Assembly (NCBI GenBank): GCA_035649895.1
Contig: DASRIS010000181.1
Location: forward strand, 5,893-69,892
DNA length: 64,000 nt
Direction: 5' to 3'
Source of the DNA: DASSUC01 sp035649895
GTDB lineage: Bacteria; Actinomycetota; Actinomycetes; Mycobacteriales; Micromonosporaceae
Shown: piece by piece, positions 35,309 to 43,827 of the stretch
How the letters are laid out: each line of letters opens with the position of its first letter
Position numbering within the stretch: position 1 is the first letter of the stretch
The notes under the pieces: model-generated
The model's input: only the letters and a program-made list of their open reading frames with translations
Told to the model about the DNA's origin: nothing
The model's database searches: none
Program-made: the position numbers and the translations under genes

Positions 35309-36556
35309 ATGCCGGAAGCCGTCATTGTCGCCACCGCTCGGTCGCCGATCGGCCGGGCCTACAAGGGGTCGCTGCGGGAGCTGCGCGCCGACGACCTGAC
35401 CGCCACGGTCATCCGGGCGGTCCTCGCCAAGGTCCCCCAGCTCGACCCCGCGCACATCGACGACCTCTACGTCGGCTGCGGCCTGCCAGGTGGCGAGCAG
35501 GGCTTCAACCTCGCCCGGGTGGTCGCCATCCTGCTCGGCTACGACCACCTGCCCGGCGCCACGCTCACCCGGTACTGCTCGTCCTCGCTACAGACCACCC
35601 GGATGGCGTACCACGCGATCAAGGCGGGCGAGGGGGACGTGTTCCTCTCCGCCGGGGTGGAGTGCGTCTCCCGGTACGTGCGCGGCAACTCCGACGCCCT
35701 GCCGCCCGAGGCGCAGGAGCTGGTCGGCGGGGCCTGGCAGAACCCGGTGTTCGACGGCGCCCGGGCCCGCTCCGAGCAGCGGGCCGCCGGCGGCGCGCCG
35801 ACCTGGCACGACCCGCGCGACGACGGCGCGCTGCCCGACATCTACCTGGCCATGGGACAGACCGCGGAGAACCTTGCCCAGCTCAAGGGCGTGACCCGCG
35901 AGGACATGGACTCCTTCGGCGTACGGTCGCAGAACCTCGCCGAGAAGGCGATCGCGGACGGCTTCTGGGCGCGCGAGATCACCCCGGTGACGCTGCCGGA
36001 CGGCACGGTCGTCAGCGCCGACGACGGGCCCCGCCCCGGGGTCACCATGGAGGGCGTCGCCGCCCTCAAGCCGGTGTTCCGTCCAGACGGGCGGATCACC
36101 GCGGGCAACTGCTGCCCGCTCAACGACGGTGCCGCGGCTGTCGTCGTGATGAGCGACACCAAAGCGCGTGAGCTGGGCGTCACCCCGCTCGCCCGGATCG
36201 TGTCCACCGGCGTGACCGCGCTCTCCCCTGAGATCATGGGTCTCGGCCCGGTCGAGGCGTCCCGGCAGGCGCTGCGCCGGGCCGGCATGACAATGTCCGA
36301 TGTGGACCTCGTGGAGATCAACGAGGCGTTCGCCGCGCAGGTCATCCCGTCCTACCGGGACCTTGCGATCCCGTTGGAGAAGCTGAACGTGATGGGTGGC
36401 GCGATCGCGGTCGGGCACCCGTTCGGCATGACCGGCGCCCGGATCACCGGCACCCTGCTGAACGCGCTGGACTGGCACGACAGGACAGTCGGGCTGGAGA
36501 CCATGTGCGTCGGCGGCGGCCAGGGCATGGCGATGGTCGTCGAACGCCTCTCCTGA
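35309..36556 (+). CDS. Acetyl-CoA C-acyltransferase (thiolase)
   Basis: A 415-residue thiolase for beta-oxidation or acetoacetyl-CoA formation. The acyl-accepting Cys90 is in LTRYCSSSLQTTRMA, and the catalytic His of GHPFGMTGAR and the Cys of MCVGGGQGMA are present. The EINEAFAAQ block is also normal. It is longer than FadA of E. coli, matching actinobacterial FadA-like proteins. The ATG at 35309 has only a weak ribosome binding site. There is no fadB-like partner nearby. Confidence 0.93.
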   Translation: MPEAVIVATARSPIGRAYKGSLRELRADDLTATVIRAVLAKVPQLDPAHIDDLYVGCGLPGGEQGFNLARVVAILLGYDHLPGATLTRYCSSSLQTTRMAYHAIKAGEGDVFLSAGVECVSRYVRGNSDALPPEAQELVGGAWQNPVFDGARARSEQRAAGGAPTWHDPRDDGALPDIYLAMGQTAENLAQLKGVTREDMDSFGVRSQNLAEKAIADGFWAREITPVTLPDGTVVSADDGPRPGVTMEGVAALKPVFRPDGRITAGNCCPLNDGAAAVVVMSDTKARELGVTPLARIVSTGVTALSPEIMGLGPVEASRQALRRAGMTMSDVDLVEINEAFAAQVIPSYRDLAIPLEKLNVMGGAIAVGHPFGMTGARITGTLLNALDWHDRTVGLETMCVGGGQGMAMVVERLS

Positions 36557-36871
36557 GAGTTCTGACGTCCTGGGGCTGGGCACCAAGCGGCCATTACGCC
36601 GCGCCACCCTCGTCGGGTGACGACGGAGACGTGCATTGCGGGTCAGCCACCGCCCGGGCCGCCGCTCACGCAGCCGGAACATCAAGATCAAATCAATATC
36701 AGGGTAACTGGGGTTACCTGCCGCCCAGATAGGGCCGGTTCCACTGAAATTGATTTGACCAAGTACGTGCCAGCAAGGAGAGCCGTACAGCACACGGACA
36801 AAGCGGGCGAAAATGTTGGGACTGCGTTCGGTTCCGGTTACATCCAGATCTGAAAGCCAACCGCCTGACCG
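36557..36871. other. Spacer with AT-rich patch and a weak 78-codon frame
   Basis: The 315 bp after the thiolase gene include a marked AT-rich patch (about 36,680-36,860) with nested inverted repeats. A plus-strand frame at 36617-36853 (78 codons, GTG start) would encode a soluble peptide ending AFGSGYIQI; it has A/T-rich third positions, no ribosome binding site and no recognisable family, so I do not call it a gene. Confidence 0.45.
36688..36758. repeat. Nested inverted repeats in an AT-rich patch
   Basis: TCAAATCAATATCAG (36688-36702) pairs with 36744-36758 at 14 of 15 positions. Inside, GGTAAC (36703-36708) and GTTACC (36713-36718) form a second perfect inverted repeat with a 4-base loop. 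Possible meanings are a small non-autonomous element, an RNA hairpin or an operator. Confidence 0.8.
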
Positions 36872-37189
36872 TTATAGGGCTCGGCGGACTGCAGCCAGGT
36901 CCGCTGCCGCGGCGGCCAGCGCATCCTCGGCCGGGGCCGCGGCCAGCAGGTCGGCCGTCACCACCCGCAGCTGGTCCACGAGCGCCAGGTCGCTGTCGAG
37001 CCGGGGCACCGGCCGGCACGGCTCACCTTCAGCGTCTGCAGCCCGGTCGGCGATGCGCTGGACCAGCCCATGCACGGTTTCGGCGCGGCCCACCCAGCGC
37101 GGTGGCCCCCAATGTGACACCCGGTTACGCAGCAGCTCCAACTCCCGCAGCACCGCCCCCGCCTCGGGCGATCCAGAAGAGCTGTGCAC
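36872..37189 (-). CDS. Hypothetical helical protein of 105 residues
   Basis: A soluble, Ala/Leu-rich, probably all-helical protein: GAVLRELELLRNRVSHWGPPRWVGR in the first third, then two amphipathic helices (VHGLVQRIADRAADAE and ALAAAAADLAAVRRAL). No cysteines are conserved in a pattern and no catalytic motif is seen. Codon usage fits the host. The GTG at 37189 has only a weak binding site (CAGGGA). It lies downstream of the Bax-inhibitor gene on the same strand, but a hairpin terminator separates them. Confidence 0.6.
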   Translation of the reverse strand: MHSSSGSPEAGAVLRELELLRNRVSHWGPPRWVGRAETVHGLVQRIADRAADAEGEPCRPVPRLDSDLALVDQLRVVTADLLAAAPAEDALAAAAADLAAVRRAL

Positions 37190-37238
37190 GCCGTCCCTGC
37201 CTGACTCGTCTAGCGCCGCTAGGTGATGGATCTCAAGT

Positions 37239-37267
37239 GCTGGGGTCCGCGCACTGCGCGGACCCCA
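37239..37267 (-). terminator. Hairpin terminator after the Bax-inhibitor-like gene
   Basis: A perfect 12 bp stem (CTGGGGTCCGCG at 37239-37250 and its complement at 37256-37267) with a 5-base loop begins 27 bp after the stop codon. Only a weak T-rich trailer follows on the minus strand, as is usual in high-GC actinobacteria. Confidence 0.75.
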
Positions 37268-37294
37268 GGAGACGTACTCGGCCGAGCCGGCGGG

Positions 37295-38167
37295 TCAGTC
37301 GTCGCCGCGCAGGTAGCTGAGCAGGCGCAGGATCTCCAGGTACATCCAGATCAGGCCGACCAGGATGCCGAAGGCGCAGGCCCATGCGTACTGCTGCGGC
37401 AGACCCTGCCGCACGCCCTCCTCGATCTGTGCGAAGTCGAGGATGAAGCTGAGCGCTGCGAACGCGATGATGACGAGGCTGAAGATGATCGCCAGCGGAC
37501 CGCCGCTGCGCAGGCCGGTGTCCACACCGAACAGGGACAGCACGAAGTTCACCAGGATCACCGCGAGCACGCCGACGATGCCGCCGATGACGAACCGGAC
37601 GAACTTCGGCGTGGCCCGGATGACCTTGGCCTTGTAGAGCATCGCCATCAGGAAGAACACGCCGAACGTGGCGACCGCCGCCTGGAGCACGATGCCTTCG
37701 AAGCCGGCGATGTTCTCGTAGTAGTCGCTGACCAGGCCGACGAACACCCCTTCGACCACGGCGTAGGCGCCGATCAGCAGCGGGTTGGTGAGCCGCGCGA
37801 AGGCGATGACCAGGCCGAGCACCAGCCCGACCAGGGCGGCGCCGATCCAGACCGGTAGCAGCAGCCGGTCCGGCACCAGCACCCAGGCGAGCGCGCCCGA
37901 CAGGCCGGTCAGGGCCAGCAGGCCCACGGTACGGACCACGACGTCGTCGATGGTCATCGGCCGGGTGGCCGGTGGCGCTGCGGGCGGGTAGCCCTCGGCG
38001 GCTGGGTACCCGCCGGGCTGCCCGTAGCCAGGCTGCGCGTAGCCGTACTGCCCGTAGCCGGGCTGGCCGTACCCAGGCTGCGCGTAGCCCGGCTGCGCGT
38101 GACCGCCGGCGCGCTGCTGCGCCGAGGTCTCGCTCAGTCGGCTGAGCACGGGGTTAGAAGTCTTCAC
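37295..38167 (-). CDS. Bax inhibitor-1/YccA family membrane protein
   Basis: A 290-residue protein with a hydrophilic N-terminus of about 70 residues containing repeated QPGYGQPGYAQ units, then seven hydrophobic helices with the family layout and the C-terminal LEILRLLSYLRGDD. Bacterial relatives (YccA, YetJ) act as FtsH modulators or pH-dependent calcium channels; the role here is unknown. The GTG at 38167 is set by GAGGAAGG upstream. The Tyr/Gly/Gln repeats resemble those of other actinobacterial envelope proteins and are probably disordered. A hairpin terminator follows the gene. Confidence 0.92.
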   Translation of the reverse strand: MKTSNPVLSRLSETSAQQRAGGHAQPGYAQPGYGQPGYGQYGYAQPGYGQPGGYPAAEGYPPAAPPATRPMTIDDVVVRTVGLLALTGLSGALAWVLVPDRLLLPVWIGAALVGLVLGLVIAFARLTNPLLIGAYAVVEGVFVGLVSDYYENIAGFEGIVLQAAVATFGVFFLMAMLYKAKVIRATPKFVRFVIGGIVGVLAVILVNFVLSLFGVDTGLRSGGPLAIIFSLVIIAFAALSFILDFAQIEEGVRQGLPQQYAWACAFGILVGLIWMYLEILRLLSYLRGDD

Positions 38168-38247
38168 CGAAAGCCTTCCTCGTTGCGGTCCTCGTCCGGC
38201 CGCGGGCCGGACCTCCAAGGAGCTGTGTCAAGGGTAACCGGGAACGG

Positions 38248-39522
38248 CTACCGCGGAGGCTGTGGCGCGGGGGCCGCGCGGTCCTCGCCGTGGCTGGCGC
38301 GCAGCGCGGGCGCGGCCTCGTCCAGGTCGAGGAAGGCCGGCACGCCGAGGGAGAGCCGGCCGAGGTACTGCCGCGACGCGAACCGGGTGGGCGGGTGGAA
38401 GTGGATGGCCTGGGCGTCCCGCCACAGCCGGGTCAGCCGCGAGGCCCGGCTGTACGCCACCCCGCCGCAGCTCTCCGCGACCGCCGCCACCGCGGCCGGC
38501 ACCACCCCGACGCTGTGCTGCTTGACGGCTATCGCGGCCGGCAGCAGCCGTTCCGGGTCGGCGCCGGCGTCCATGGCCCTGGCCAGGCCGACCACGGCCG
38601 CGCCGAGGGTCAGCAGCGCTCCGACCTGGTCCCCGACCACCCCCTGGAAGCTGGGCGACTCGGCCCGGCTGGCGTCGAGGTGGGCCACCCGCACCCGCCC
38701 CATCAGCTCACGCGCCTCGTCCAGCACCGACTGGGCCACCCCGAGGTAGCTGGCCGTGGTGGTCAGGCAGAACCAGACGATCCCGGCGGCCACCACGTCG
38801 TCGTTGTCGCCGCCCACCGGGCTGCGGTAGAAGACCAGGTCGTCCGGGATGACGCAGTCGGTGAGCCGGAGCGTGTCCGAGGCCGACCCGCGCATGCCCA
38901 GGGTGTCCCAGGTGCGCTCCACCGACAGCCCCGGCGCGTTCGTCGGCAGCAGCGCCACCAGCAGCTCCTCCGGCCCGTACGCCGGGTCGGTCTGGAGCTG
39001 GAGGCAGACCAGGTCGGCCTCTGCCGCCAGGGAGCACGGCGACTTGACCCCGGACACCCGCCATCCACCGTCCACCGGGACGGCGCGCAGCGTCGAGCGG
39101 ACCACCGAGCCGGCCAGGTTGGGCTCGGCGAACGCCGAGGCCAGCAGCCGGTTCTGCCGCGCGATCGCCTCCAGGAGCAGCCAGGACACGTCGGTACGGC
39201 GCCGCCAGTGCTCGACCATGAGGCCCACCGAGAACAGGTGCATGTTCACCGCGACCGCAAGCCCCGGATCGGCCATGGCGATGAGCCGCTGCACCGCGCA
39301 GCACTCCACCAGCGACCCTCCGGCGCCGCAGAACTGCGCCGGCACCGGCAGGCCGGGGTAGCCCGCCTCGCGCAGCGCGGCGAGGCTGCCCTCGCCCACC
39401 CGCGCCACCGCGTCGGCGCCCGCCGCTGCCTGCTCGAGCGCTTCCAGCAGCTCCTTGGGCGCGAAGTGGGCCACGTCGGGCCAGAGCGAGTCGCCGAGCG
39501 CGCGGCCTGCCGGCACGGCCAT
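38248..39522 (-). CDS. Acyl-CoA dehydrogenase-like flavoprotein
   Basis: A 424-residue member of the acyl-CoA dehydrogenase superfamily. The N-terminal helical domain, the middle beta domain (SAFAEPNLAGSVV and GGWRVSGVKSPCSLAAEADL) and a C-terminal helical domain are recognisable. The YEGT catalytic Glu of true dehydrogenases is not seen, and the C-terminal region (SRLTRLWRDAQAIHFHPPTR) is more like the monooxygenase/hydroxylase branch (DszC, SfnB, HpaB-like). The reaction is therefore uncertain: flavin-dependent hydroxylation or desaturation. The ATG at 39522 is chosen because GGAG lies eight bases upstream. It is 146 bp after pgi on the same strand, across a tandem repeat array. Confidence 0.85.
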   Translation of the reverse strand: MAVPAGRALGDSLWPDVAHFAPKELLEALEQAAAGADAVARVGEGSLAALREAGYPGLPVPAQFCGAGGSLVECCAVQRLIAMADPGLAVAVNMHLFSVGLMVEHWRRRTDVSWLLLEAIARQNRLLASAFAEPNLAGSVVRSTLRAVPVDGGWRVSGVKSPCSLAAEADLVCLQLQTDPAYGPEELLVALLPTNAPGLSVERTWDTLGMRGSASDTLRLTDCVIPDDLVFYRSPVGGDNDDVVAAGIVWFCLTTTASYLGVAQSVLDEARELMGRVRVAHLDASRAESPSFQGVVGDQVGALLTLGAAVVGLARAMDAGADPERLLPAAIAVKQHSVGVVPAAVAAVAESCGGVAYSRASRLTRLWRDAQAIHFHPPTRFASRQYLGRLSLGVPAFLDLDEAAPALRASHGEDRAAPAPQPPR

Positions 39523-39614
39523 GGTCAGCACTCCGATCGTGGTCAGTCAGGTCGGTCCTGGCGCCTGATGGTCGGTCAGGGCGCCACCCAGCAGCTCAGT
39601 CGGTGTCCCCCGGT

Positions 39615-39724
39615 CAGCCGGTGCGCCCCCGGGCGGTCCGGTCAGTCGGCGCGCCCCAGGTGGTCCGGTCAGTCGGCGCGCCCCAGGTGGTCCGGTCGTT
39701 CGGTGCGCCCCAGGGTTGTCCGGT
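39615..39724. repeat. 27-28 bp tandem repeat covering the pgi stop codon
   Basis: Four copies: a diverged first (39615-39642), two identical copies (39643-39669 and 39670-39696, each beginning CAGTCGGCGCGCCCCAGG) and a diverged fourth (39697-39724). The pgi stop (39669-39671) spans the junction of copies 2 and 3, so the last 18 or so residues of the protein are encoded by repeat DNA. Confidence 0.9.
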
Positions 39725-41402
39725 ACCACCGGACCAGCTCGGTGGTTGAGGAGTCCAGCGACGGCGGGACCTCAGGTGGCTCCGCGCCGAGCAGAGGGGC
39801 GATCTGGGTGGCCACCGCCTTGCCCAGCTCGACCCCCCACTGGTCGAAGCAGTTCACGCCCCACACCACACCCTTGACGAAGACGGTGTGCTCGTAGAGC
39901 GCCACCAGCTGGCCGAGCGTCGCCGGGGTTAACCGGGGCGCCAGGATGGTCGACGTCGGCTGGTTGCCGGGCATCACCCGGTGCGGCACCACGGCCGGGT
40001 CCGACCCTTCGGCCGCAACCTCCTCAGCGGTACGCCCGAAGGCCAGCACCGCGGTCTGCGCGAGCAGGTTCGCCAGGAACAGGTCGTAGTCGCCACCGTC
40101 CACACCGCCACCGTCCACACCGCCACCGTCCACACCGTGGCCACCGCCCACACCGTGGCTGCCGGCGGCACCGCCGGACGGCTCGGCGAAGCCGATGAAG
40201 TCCGCTGGCACCGGCCAGGTGCCCTGGTGCAGCAGCTGGTAGAAGGCGTGTTGGCCGTTGGTGCCGGGCTCACCCCAGTAGATCTCACCGGTGGTGGTGG
40301 TCACCGGCGAGCCGTCCCGGCGTACCCGCTTGCCCGTGCTCTCCATGGTCAGCTGCTGCAGGTACGCGGGGAACCGGCGCAGCCGGCTGCTGTACGGCAG
40401 CACCGCATGCGTCTGCGCGCCGAGGAAGTTGGCGCACCACACGCCGAGCAGCCCTTGCAGGACCGGCATGTTGGCGGCGAACGGGGCGGTGCGGAAGTGC
40501 TCGTCCATGGTGTGCAGCCCGGCGAGCAGGCCGGCGAAGCTCTCCCGGCCGATCCCGGCCATCAGCGCCAGCCCGATCGCCGAGTCGAACGAGTAGCGCC
40601 CGCCCACCCACTCGAACGTCGGGAAGGTCAGCTCCGGCTCGATGCCGAAGCCGCGTACCCGGTCGGTGTTCGCCGACACCCCGGCGAAGTGGCGGGCGGC
40701 GACCTCGGGTCCGGTGCCGAGCGCCGCCTCGAGCCAGCGCCGGGCGGACTCGGCGTTGCGCAGCGTCTCGATGGTGGTGAACGTCTTGGAGGAGACTACG
40801 AAGAGCGTCTCCGCCGGGTCCAGGCCGGCGACCGCGTCCTGCAGGTCGGTCGGGTCCAGGTTGGACACGAACCGGCACCGCACCCCCGGCTGGTGGTAGT
40901 CGGCCAGGGCCACGTACGCCATCAGCGGGCCGAGGTCGGACCCGCCGATGCCGATGTTGACCACGTTGCGGACCGGGCGGCCGGTGGCCCCGGGCAGCTC
41001 ACCGGCCTGGATGCGGTCGGTCAGCTCGCCCATCCGGTCCAGGGCCTGGTGGACCTCGGCGACCACGTCCCGCCCGTCCACCACGAGGTCGGCCGATGGC
41101 GGCAGCCGCAGCGCGATGTGCAGCGCCGGCCGGTCCTCGCTGGTGTTGACGTGCTCACCGGCGTACATCGCGTCGATGGCGGCGCGCAGGCCGGCCCGCT
41201 CGGCGAGCGCCACGAGCAGGTCGAGGGTCTGCCGGGTCACCCGGTGCTTGGCGTAGTCCAGGTACAGGTCACCGGCTTGCACGGTGAGCTCGGTGCCGCG
41301 GGCCGGGTCGGCGGCGAACAGCTCCCGCAGGTGCCGGTGCTCCACCTCGCCCCGGTGCTTGACCAGCGCGGCCCACTCCTCAGTGGTGGTGATGTCCTCC
41401 AC
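39669..41402 (-). CDS. pgi: Glucose-6-phosphate isomerase
   Basis: A 577-residue phosphoglucose isomerase interconverting glucose 6-phosphate and fructose 6-phosphate. Family blocks include NIGIGGSDLGP, SKTFTTIETLRNA, the catalytic-Glu region (GGRYSFDSAIG, then TMESTGKR) and GNQPTST. Between FAEPSGG and DYDLFLANLLAQ lies an extra Gly/Val/Asp/His-rich segment of about 25 residues made of 15 bp repeats, not usual in the family. The C-terminus runs into a tandem repeat. The GTG at 41402 is preferred (GGGAGG seven bases upstream); an ATG at 41417 is the alternative. It is the last gene of the long leftward operon, so it may supply or recycle sugar phosphate for the pathway. Confidence 0.92.
   Translation of the reverse strand: MEDITTTEEWAALVKHRGEVEHRHLRELFAADPARGTELTVQAGDLYLDYAKHRVTRQTLDLLVALAERAGLRAAIDAMYAGEHVNTSEDRPALHIALRLPPSADLVVDGRDVVAEVHQALDRMGELTDRIQAGELPGATGRPVRNVVNIGIGGSDLGPLMAYVALADYHQPGVRCRFVSNLDPTDLQDAVAGLDPAETLFVVSSKTFTTIETLRNAESARRWLEAALGTGPEVAARHFAGVSANTDRVRGFGIEPELTFPTFEWVGGRYSFDSAIGLALMAGIGRESFAGLLAGLHTMDEHFRTAPFAANMPVLQGLLGVWCANFLGAQTHAVLPYSSRLRRFPAYLQQLTMESTGKRVRRDGSPVTTTTGEIYWGEPGTNGQHAFYQLLHQGTWPVPADFIGFAEPSGGAAGSHGVGGGHGVDGGGVDGGGVDGGDYDLFLANLLAQTAVLAFGRTAEEVAAEGSDPAVVPHRVMPGNQPTSTILAPRLTPATLGQLVALYEHTVFVKGVVWGVNCFDQWGVELGKAVATQIAPLLGAEPPEVPPSLDSSTTELVRWYRTTLGRTERPDHLGRAD
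40091..40135. repeat. 15 bp tandem repeat inside pgi
   Basis: Three exact copies of CGCCACCGTCCACAC, followed by diverged copies to about 40160. The unit keeps the frame and encodes the GVDGG-type loop insertion in the isomerase. Confidence 0.85.
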
Positions 41403-41431
41403 GGCGATGCCTCCCATCTCGGTGCGCCGGT

Positions 41432-42808
41432 TCACGGGACGGTCACGGCTCGCCGCGGCAGCCGTCTCGCGGCGACCAGCAACGGGACCAGTACCCCGGC
41501 GAACGCCAGTAGTACCAGCGCGGCGACCGCCGGCACCGCCACGCCGGCCTGCGCCGCGCGGGCGAGCGCGAGCCCGCTGGCCGCGGTGACGATCGAGGTC
41601 GCGGCGGACTCCGCCACCCGCATGCCCGCTGAGGCGGTGCCGCGGGCCGCCTCGCCCGCCGCGTCGAGCACGATCACGTTGAGCGCCGTCACGCCCAGGC
41701 CGACGCCGAGCCCGGCGACGACCCAACCCAGGAAAACGTACGCCACCGGGCGGTCCGCGGGCAGGCCGGCCGCTGTGGTGGCCATGCCGGCGACCACGAA
41801 CACGACGCCGGCCACCACAACCCGTACCGGCTCGATGCGGTTGAGCCACGGGCGGGTGAACATCAGCCCGCTGATGCTGAACCCGACCACCCCGCCGGAG
41901 AGCGCCAGCCCAGCGCCGGCCGTGGTGTAGCCGCGCCCGTCGGCGAGGCTGAGCGGGATCAGGTACTGCACCCCGATGAACGGGGCAGCGACCACGCCGC
42001 GTACCAGCACCGCGGCGGGCAGGCCGGGCGCGCACCGCAGCGCGCCGGATGGCAGCAGCACCGCGGCCCCGGCCAGGATCGCGAGCACCGCGGCGCCGAG
42101 CACGGCCCAGGTGAGCGCGGCGGGCAGCGTACGGACGTTGAGCACGGCGAGCACCCCGGCCGCCAGGGCGAGCGCGGCCAGGAACCGCCGCCCGGCCCGC
42201 AGCGGCTCGTCGCCGCCCGGCCGGCGCCGGCCGATCGCGCGCAGGCCGCGCGCCGCCAGCCCGAGCGCGGCCACCTCGAACAGCGGTACACCGAGCAGCA
42301 CCGCCCGCCAGCTGGCCAGCTCCGCCACTGCCCCGGCCACCACCGGCCCGGCCAGCCCCGGCAACGCCCAGCACATGGCCAGGTAGCCGAGCAGCGCCCC
42401 GCGCCGCGCGGCCGGGTAGTAGCCGACCAGCACGTACACCGCGACGGTGACCAGCCCGGCCCCGGCGCCCTGCACCACCCGGCCGGCCAGCAGCCAGCCG
42501 AAGTACGGCGCGGTGCCGGCGAGGGTGAGCCCGGCGCCGTGCAGCACCGCGCCGGCCACGAAGGTGCCGGCCGGGCCTGCCGAACGCACCAGCACCGGGC
42601 CGGCGACCAGGCCGAGCAGCTCGGCCACTGCGTACAGGCCGAACACGAGCGGGTACCACGACCGCCCGCCGATGTCCGCGACGACCGCGGGCATCAGCGC
42701 CGAGGTGGCGGTCGCCTCGAACGAGGCCACCGCCACGGTCAGCGTCAACGCCAGCGTCATGCCGGTCCACCGCACGCTGGCGGTTGGGGCCGGCATGAGC
42801 TCGGTCAC
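41432..42808 (-). CDS. Major facilitator superfamily transporter
   Basis: A 458-residue proton-driven permease with at least 12 predicted helices and the drug-exporter style motif AGRVVQGAGAGLVTVAVYVLVGYYPAARRGALLGY after helix 4. The central loop is short and basic (RAIGRRRPGG). The GTG at 42808 overlaps the stop of the SRPBCC gene as GTGA, which settles the start and shows translational coupling. Placed in the middle of a biosynthetic-looking operon, it probably exports the product or confers self-protection; substrate inferred from context only. Confidence 0.9.
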   Translation of the reverse strand: MTELMPAPTASVRWTGMTLALTLTVAVASFEATATSALMPAVVADIGGRSWYPLVFGLYAVAELLGLVAGPVLVRSAGPAGTFVAGAVLHGAGLTLAGTAPYFGWLLAGRVVQGAGAGLVTVAVYVLVGYYPAARRGALLGYLAMCWALPGLAGPVVAGAVAELASWRAVLLGVPLFEVAALGLAARGLRAIGRRRPGGDEPLRAGRRFLAALALAAGVLAVLNVRTLPAALTWAVLGAAVLAILAGAAVLLPSGALRCAPGLPAAVLVRGVVAAPFIGVQYLIPLSLADGRGYTTAGAGLALSGGVVGFSISGLMFTRPWLNRIEPVRVVVAGVVFVVAGMATTAAGLPADRPVAYVFLGWVVAGLGVGLGVTALNVIVLDAAGEAARGTASAGMRVAESAATSIVTAASGLALARAAQAGVAVPAVAALVLLAFAGVLVPLLVAARRLPRRAVTVP

Positions 42809-43239
42809 CGACGGGCCCGCTGCTGCAGGTGCTCCAGGATCGCCGTTGAGTTGTCCTCCAGCGCCAGGGCGGCGACCGGGTTGAGCATCTCGGCCAGCAG
42901 CGGGATGCCGATGTCGAAGTCCACCTCCAGCCGCAGCACGGTCAGCCCGTCCTGCTCACCGACCGCCCAGCTGCCGTTGAAGTAGGCCAGGTCACCCTCG
43001 AGCTGGCGGAACGTGATCGTCCGGGTGGCCTCGTCGATCAGCTCCTCCTCCTGCCACTCCAGGATCGAGCCCTTGAGCATCACCGACCACGAGCTGACCC
43101 GGCGCTCCGCCGACCACTCGTCGATCTTGATGTCCCGTACCACGTCCATATAGGACGGAAAGGACTCGATGTCCTTCAGCGCCTCCCAGACGAACGCGGC
43201 ATCGGCGTCGCTGCGGTTCTCGGTGACGACGTTCGGCAT
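42805..43239 (-). CDS. SRPBCC (START-like) ligand-binding protein
   Basis: A 144-residue protein with the helix-grip fold of polyketide cyclases and aromatases: VTENRSDADAAFVWEALKDI, SYMDVVRDIKIDE and a long C-terminal helix (NPVAALALEDNSTAILEHLQ). These proteins hold a hydrophobic ligand in a deep pocket; some cyclise poly-beta-keto chains, others only carry a ligand. With an acyl carrier protein and ketoacyl synthase in the neighbouring operon, a role in folding or cyclising a carrier-bound chain is attractive but unproven. It starts 9 bp after the unknown 192-residue gene and overlaps the transporter gene. Confidence 0.82.
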   Translation of the reverse strand: MPNVVTENRSDADAAFVWEALKDIESFPSYMDVVRDIKIDEWSAERRVSSWSVMLKGSILEWQEEELIDEATRTITFRQLEGDLAYFNGSWAVGEQDGLTVLRLEVDFDIGIPLLAEMLNPVAALALEDNSTAILEHLQQRARR

Positions 43240-43248
43240 CTTCTCTCC

Positions 43249-43827
43249 TCAGAGCACCCAGGTCATCCAGTCGATCGGCGGCAGGCCCAGCTGGGCGCGC
43301 AGCCGTTCCAGGTCCGCACCAATGCGGACGCTGGGGAAGAAGCCCTCGGCGGTACGGATCACCGGCATCTGGATGGGCAGCTCCCGCTCCAGCTCGGCCA
43401 CTGCCGCACGGACCCGCACCGCGGCGGCCTCGGCCGCGGCCCGGTCCGCCCGCCAGCTCGGCGGCAGCTCCCGCAGCAACCGACCTTCCGGGCCGCCGCC
43501 CGCGCCGTCCGGGCCACCGTCGGGTGCGCCGTCCGGGCCACCTTCGAGCGCACCGTCCGGGCCGCCCTGGCGGGCGCTGTGCGGGCCGCCCGCCAGGGCG
43601 AGGCGCAGGTCCAGGGCGCCCTCCGGGCACCGGCCGCGGTAGCCGGCGAGCACCAGCCGGGTGTACGCCGCCGCCCGCAGCGTGGACCGGCACGCCTCCA
43701 CGCAGGTGGCCCAGTCCTCGTCGGCCAGGGCGGCGTCGATGTCACCGGCGGCGCTCTGCACCTCGTTGACGAAGACCCACGAGGCCGGAGCGCCCCGGGC
43801 CGCCACCTGCAGCGCGTCCATGGTCAT
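43249..43827 (-). CDS. Unknown 192-residue helical protein of the operon
   Basis: Mostly helical. The N-terminal part (ALQVAARGAPASWVFVNEVQ, then AAGDIDAALADEDWATCVEA and AAYTRLVLAGYRGRC) resembles a small helical bundle of the kind seen beside minimal nucleotidyltransferases. A linker of GGPDGA repeats (about residues 88-113) is followed by a second helical segment and a C-terminal PPIDWMTWVL. No catalytic motif recognised. The ATG at 43827 overlaps the stop of the nucleotidyltransferase-like gene as ATGA. Close coupling suggests that it is the partner of that protein. Confidence 0.65.
   Translation of the reverse strand: MTMDALQVAARGAPASWVFVNEVQSAAGDIDAALADEDWATCVEACRSTLRAAAYTRLVLAGYRGRCPEGALDLRLALAGGPHSARQGGPDGALEGGPDGAPDGGPDGAGGGPEGRLLRELPPSWRADRAAAEAAAVRVRAAVAELERELPIQMPVIRTAEGFFPSVRIGADLERLRAQLGLPPIDWMTWVL

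Noticed and set aside
35588..36793. 401-codon minus-strand frame opposite the thiolase
   Set aside because: Antisense shadow of a gene with all thiolase motifs; the product is rich in Arg, His, Gly and Val without any domain.
36617..36853. 78-codon plus-strand frame after the thiolase gene
   Set aside because: No ribosome binding site, A/T-rich third positions unlike host genes and overlap with inverted repeats. No family recognised.
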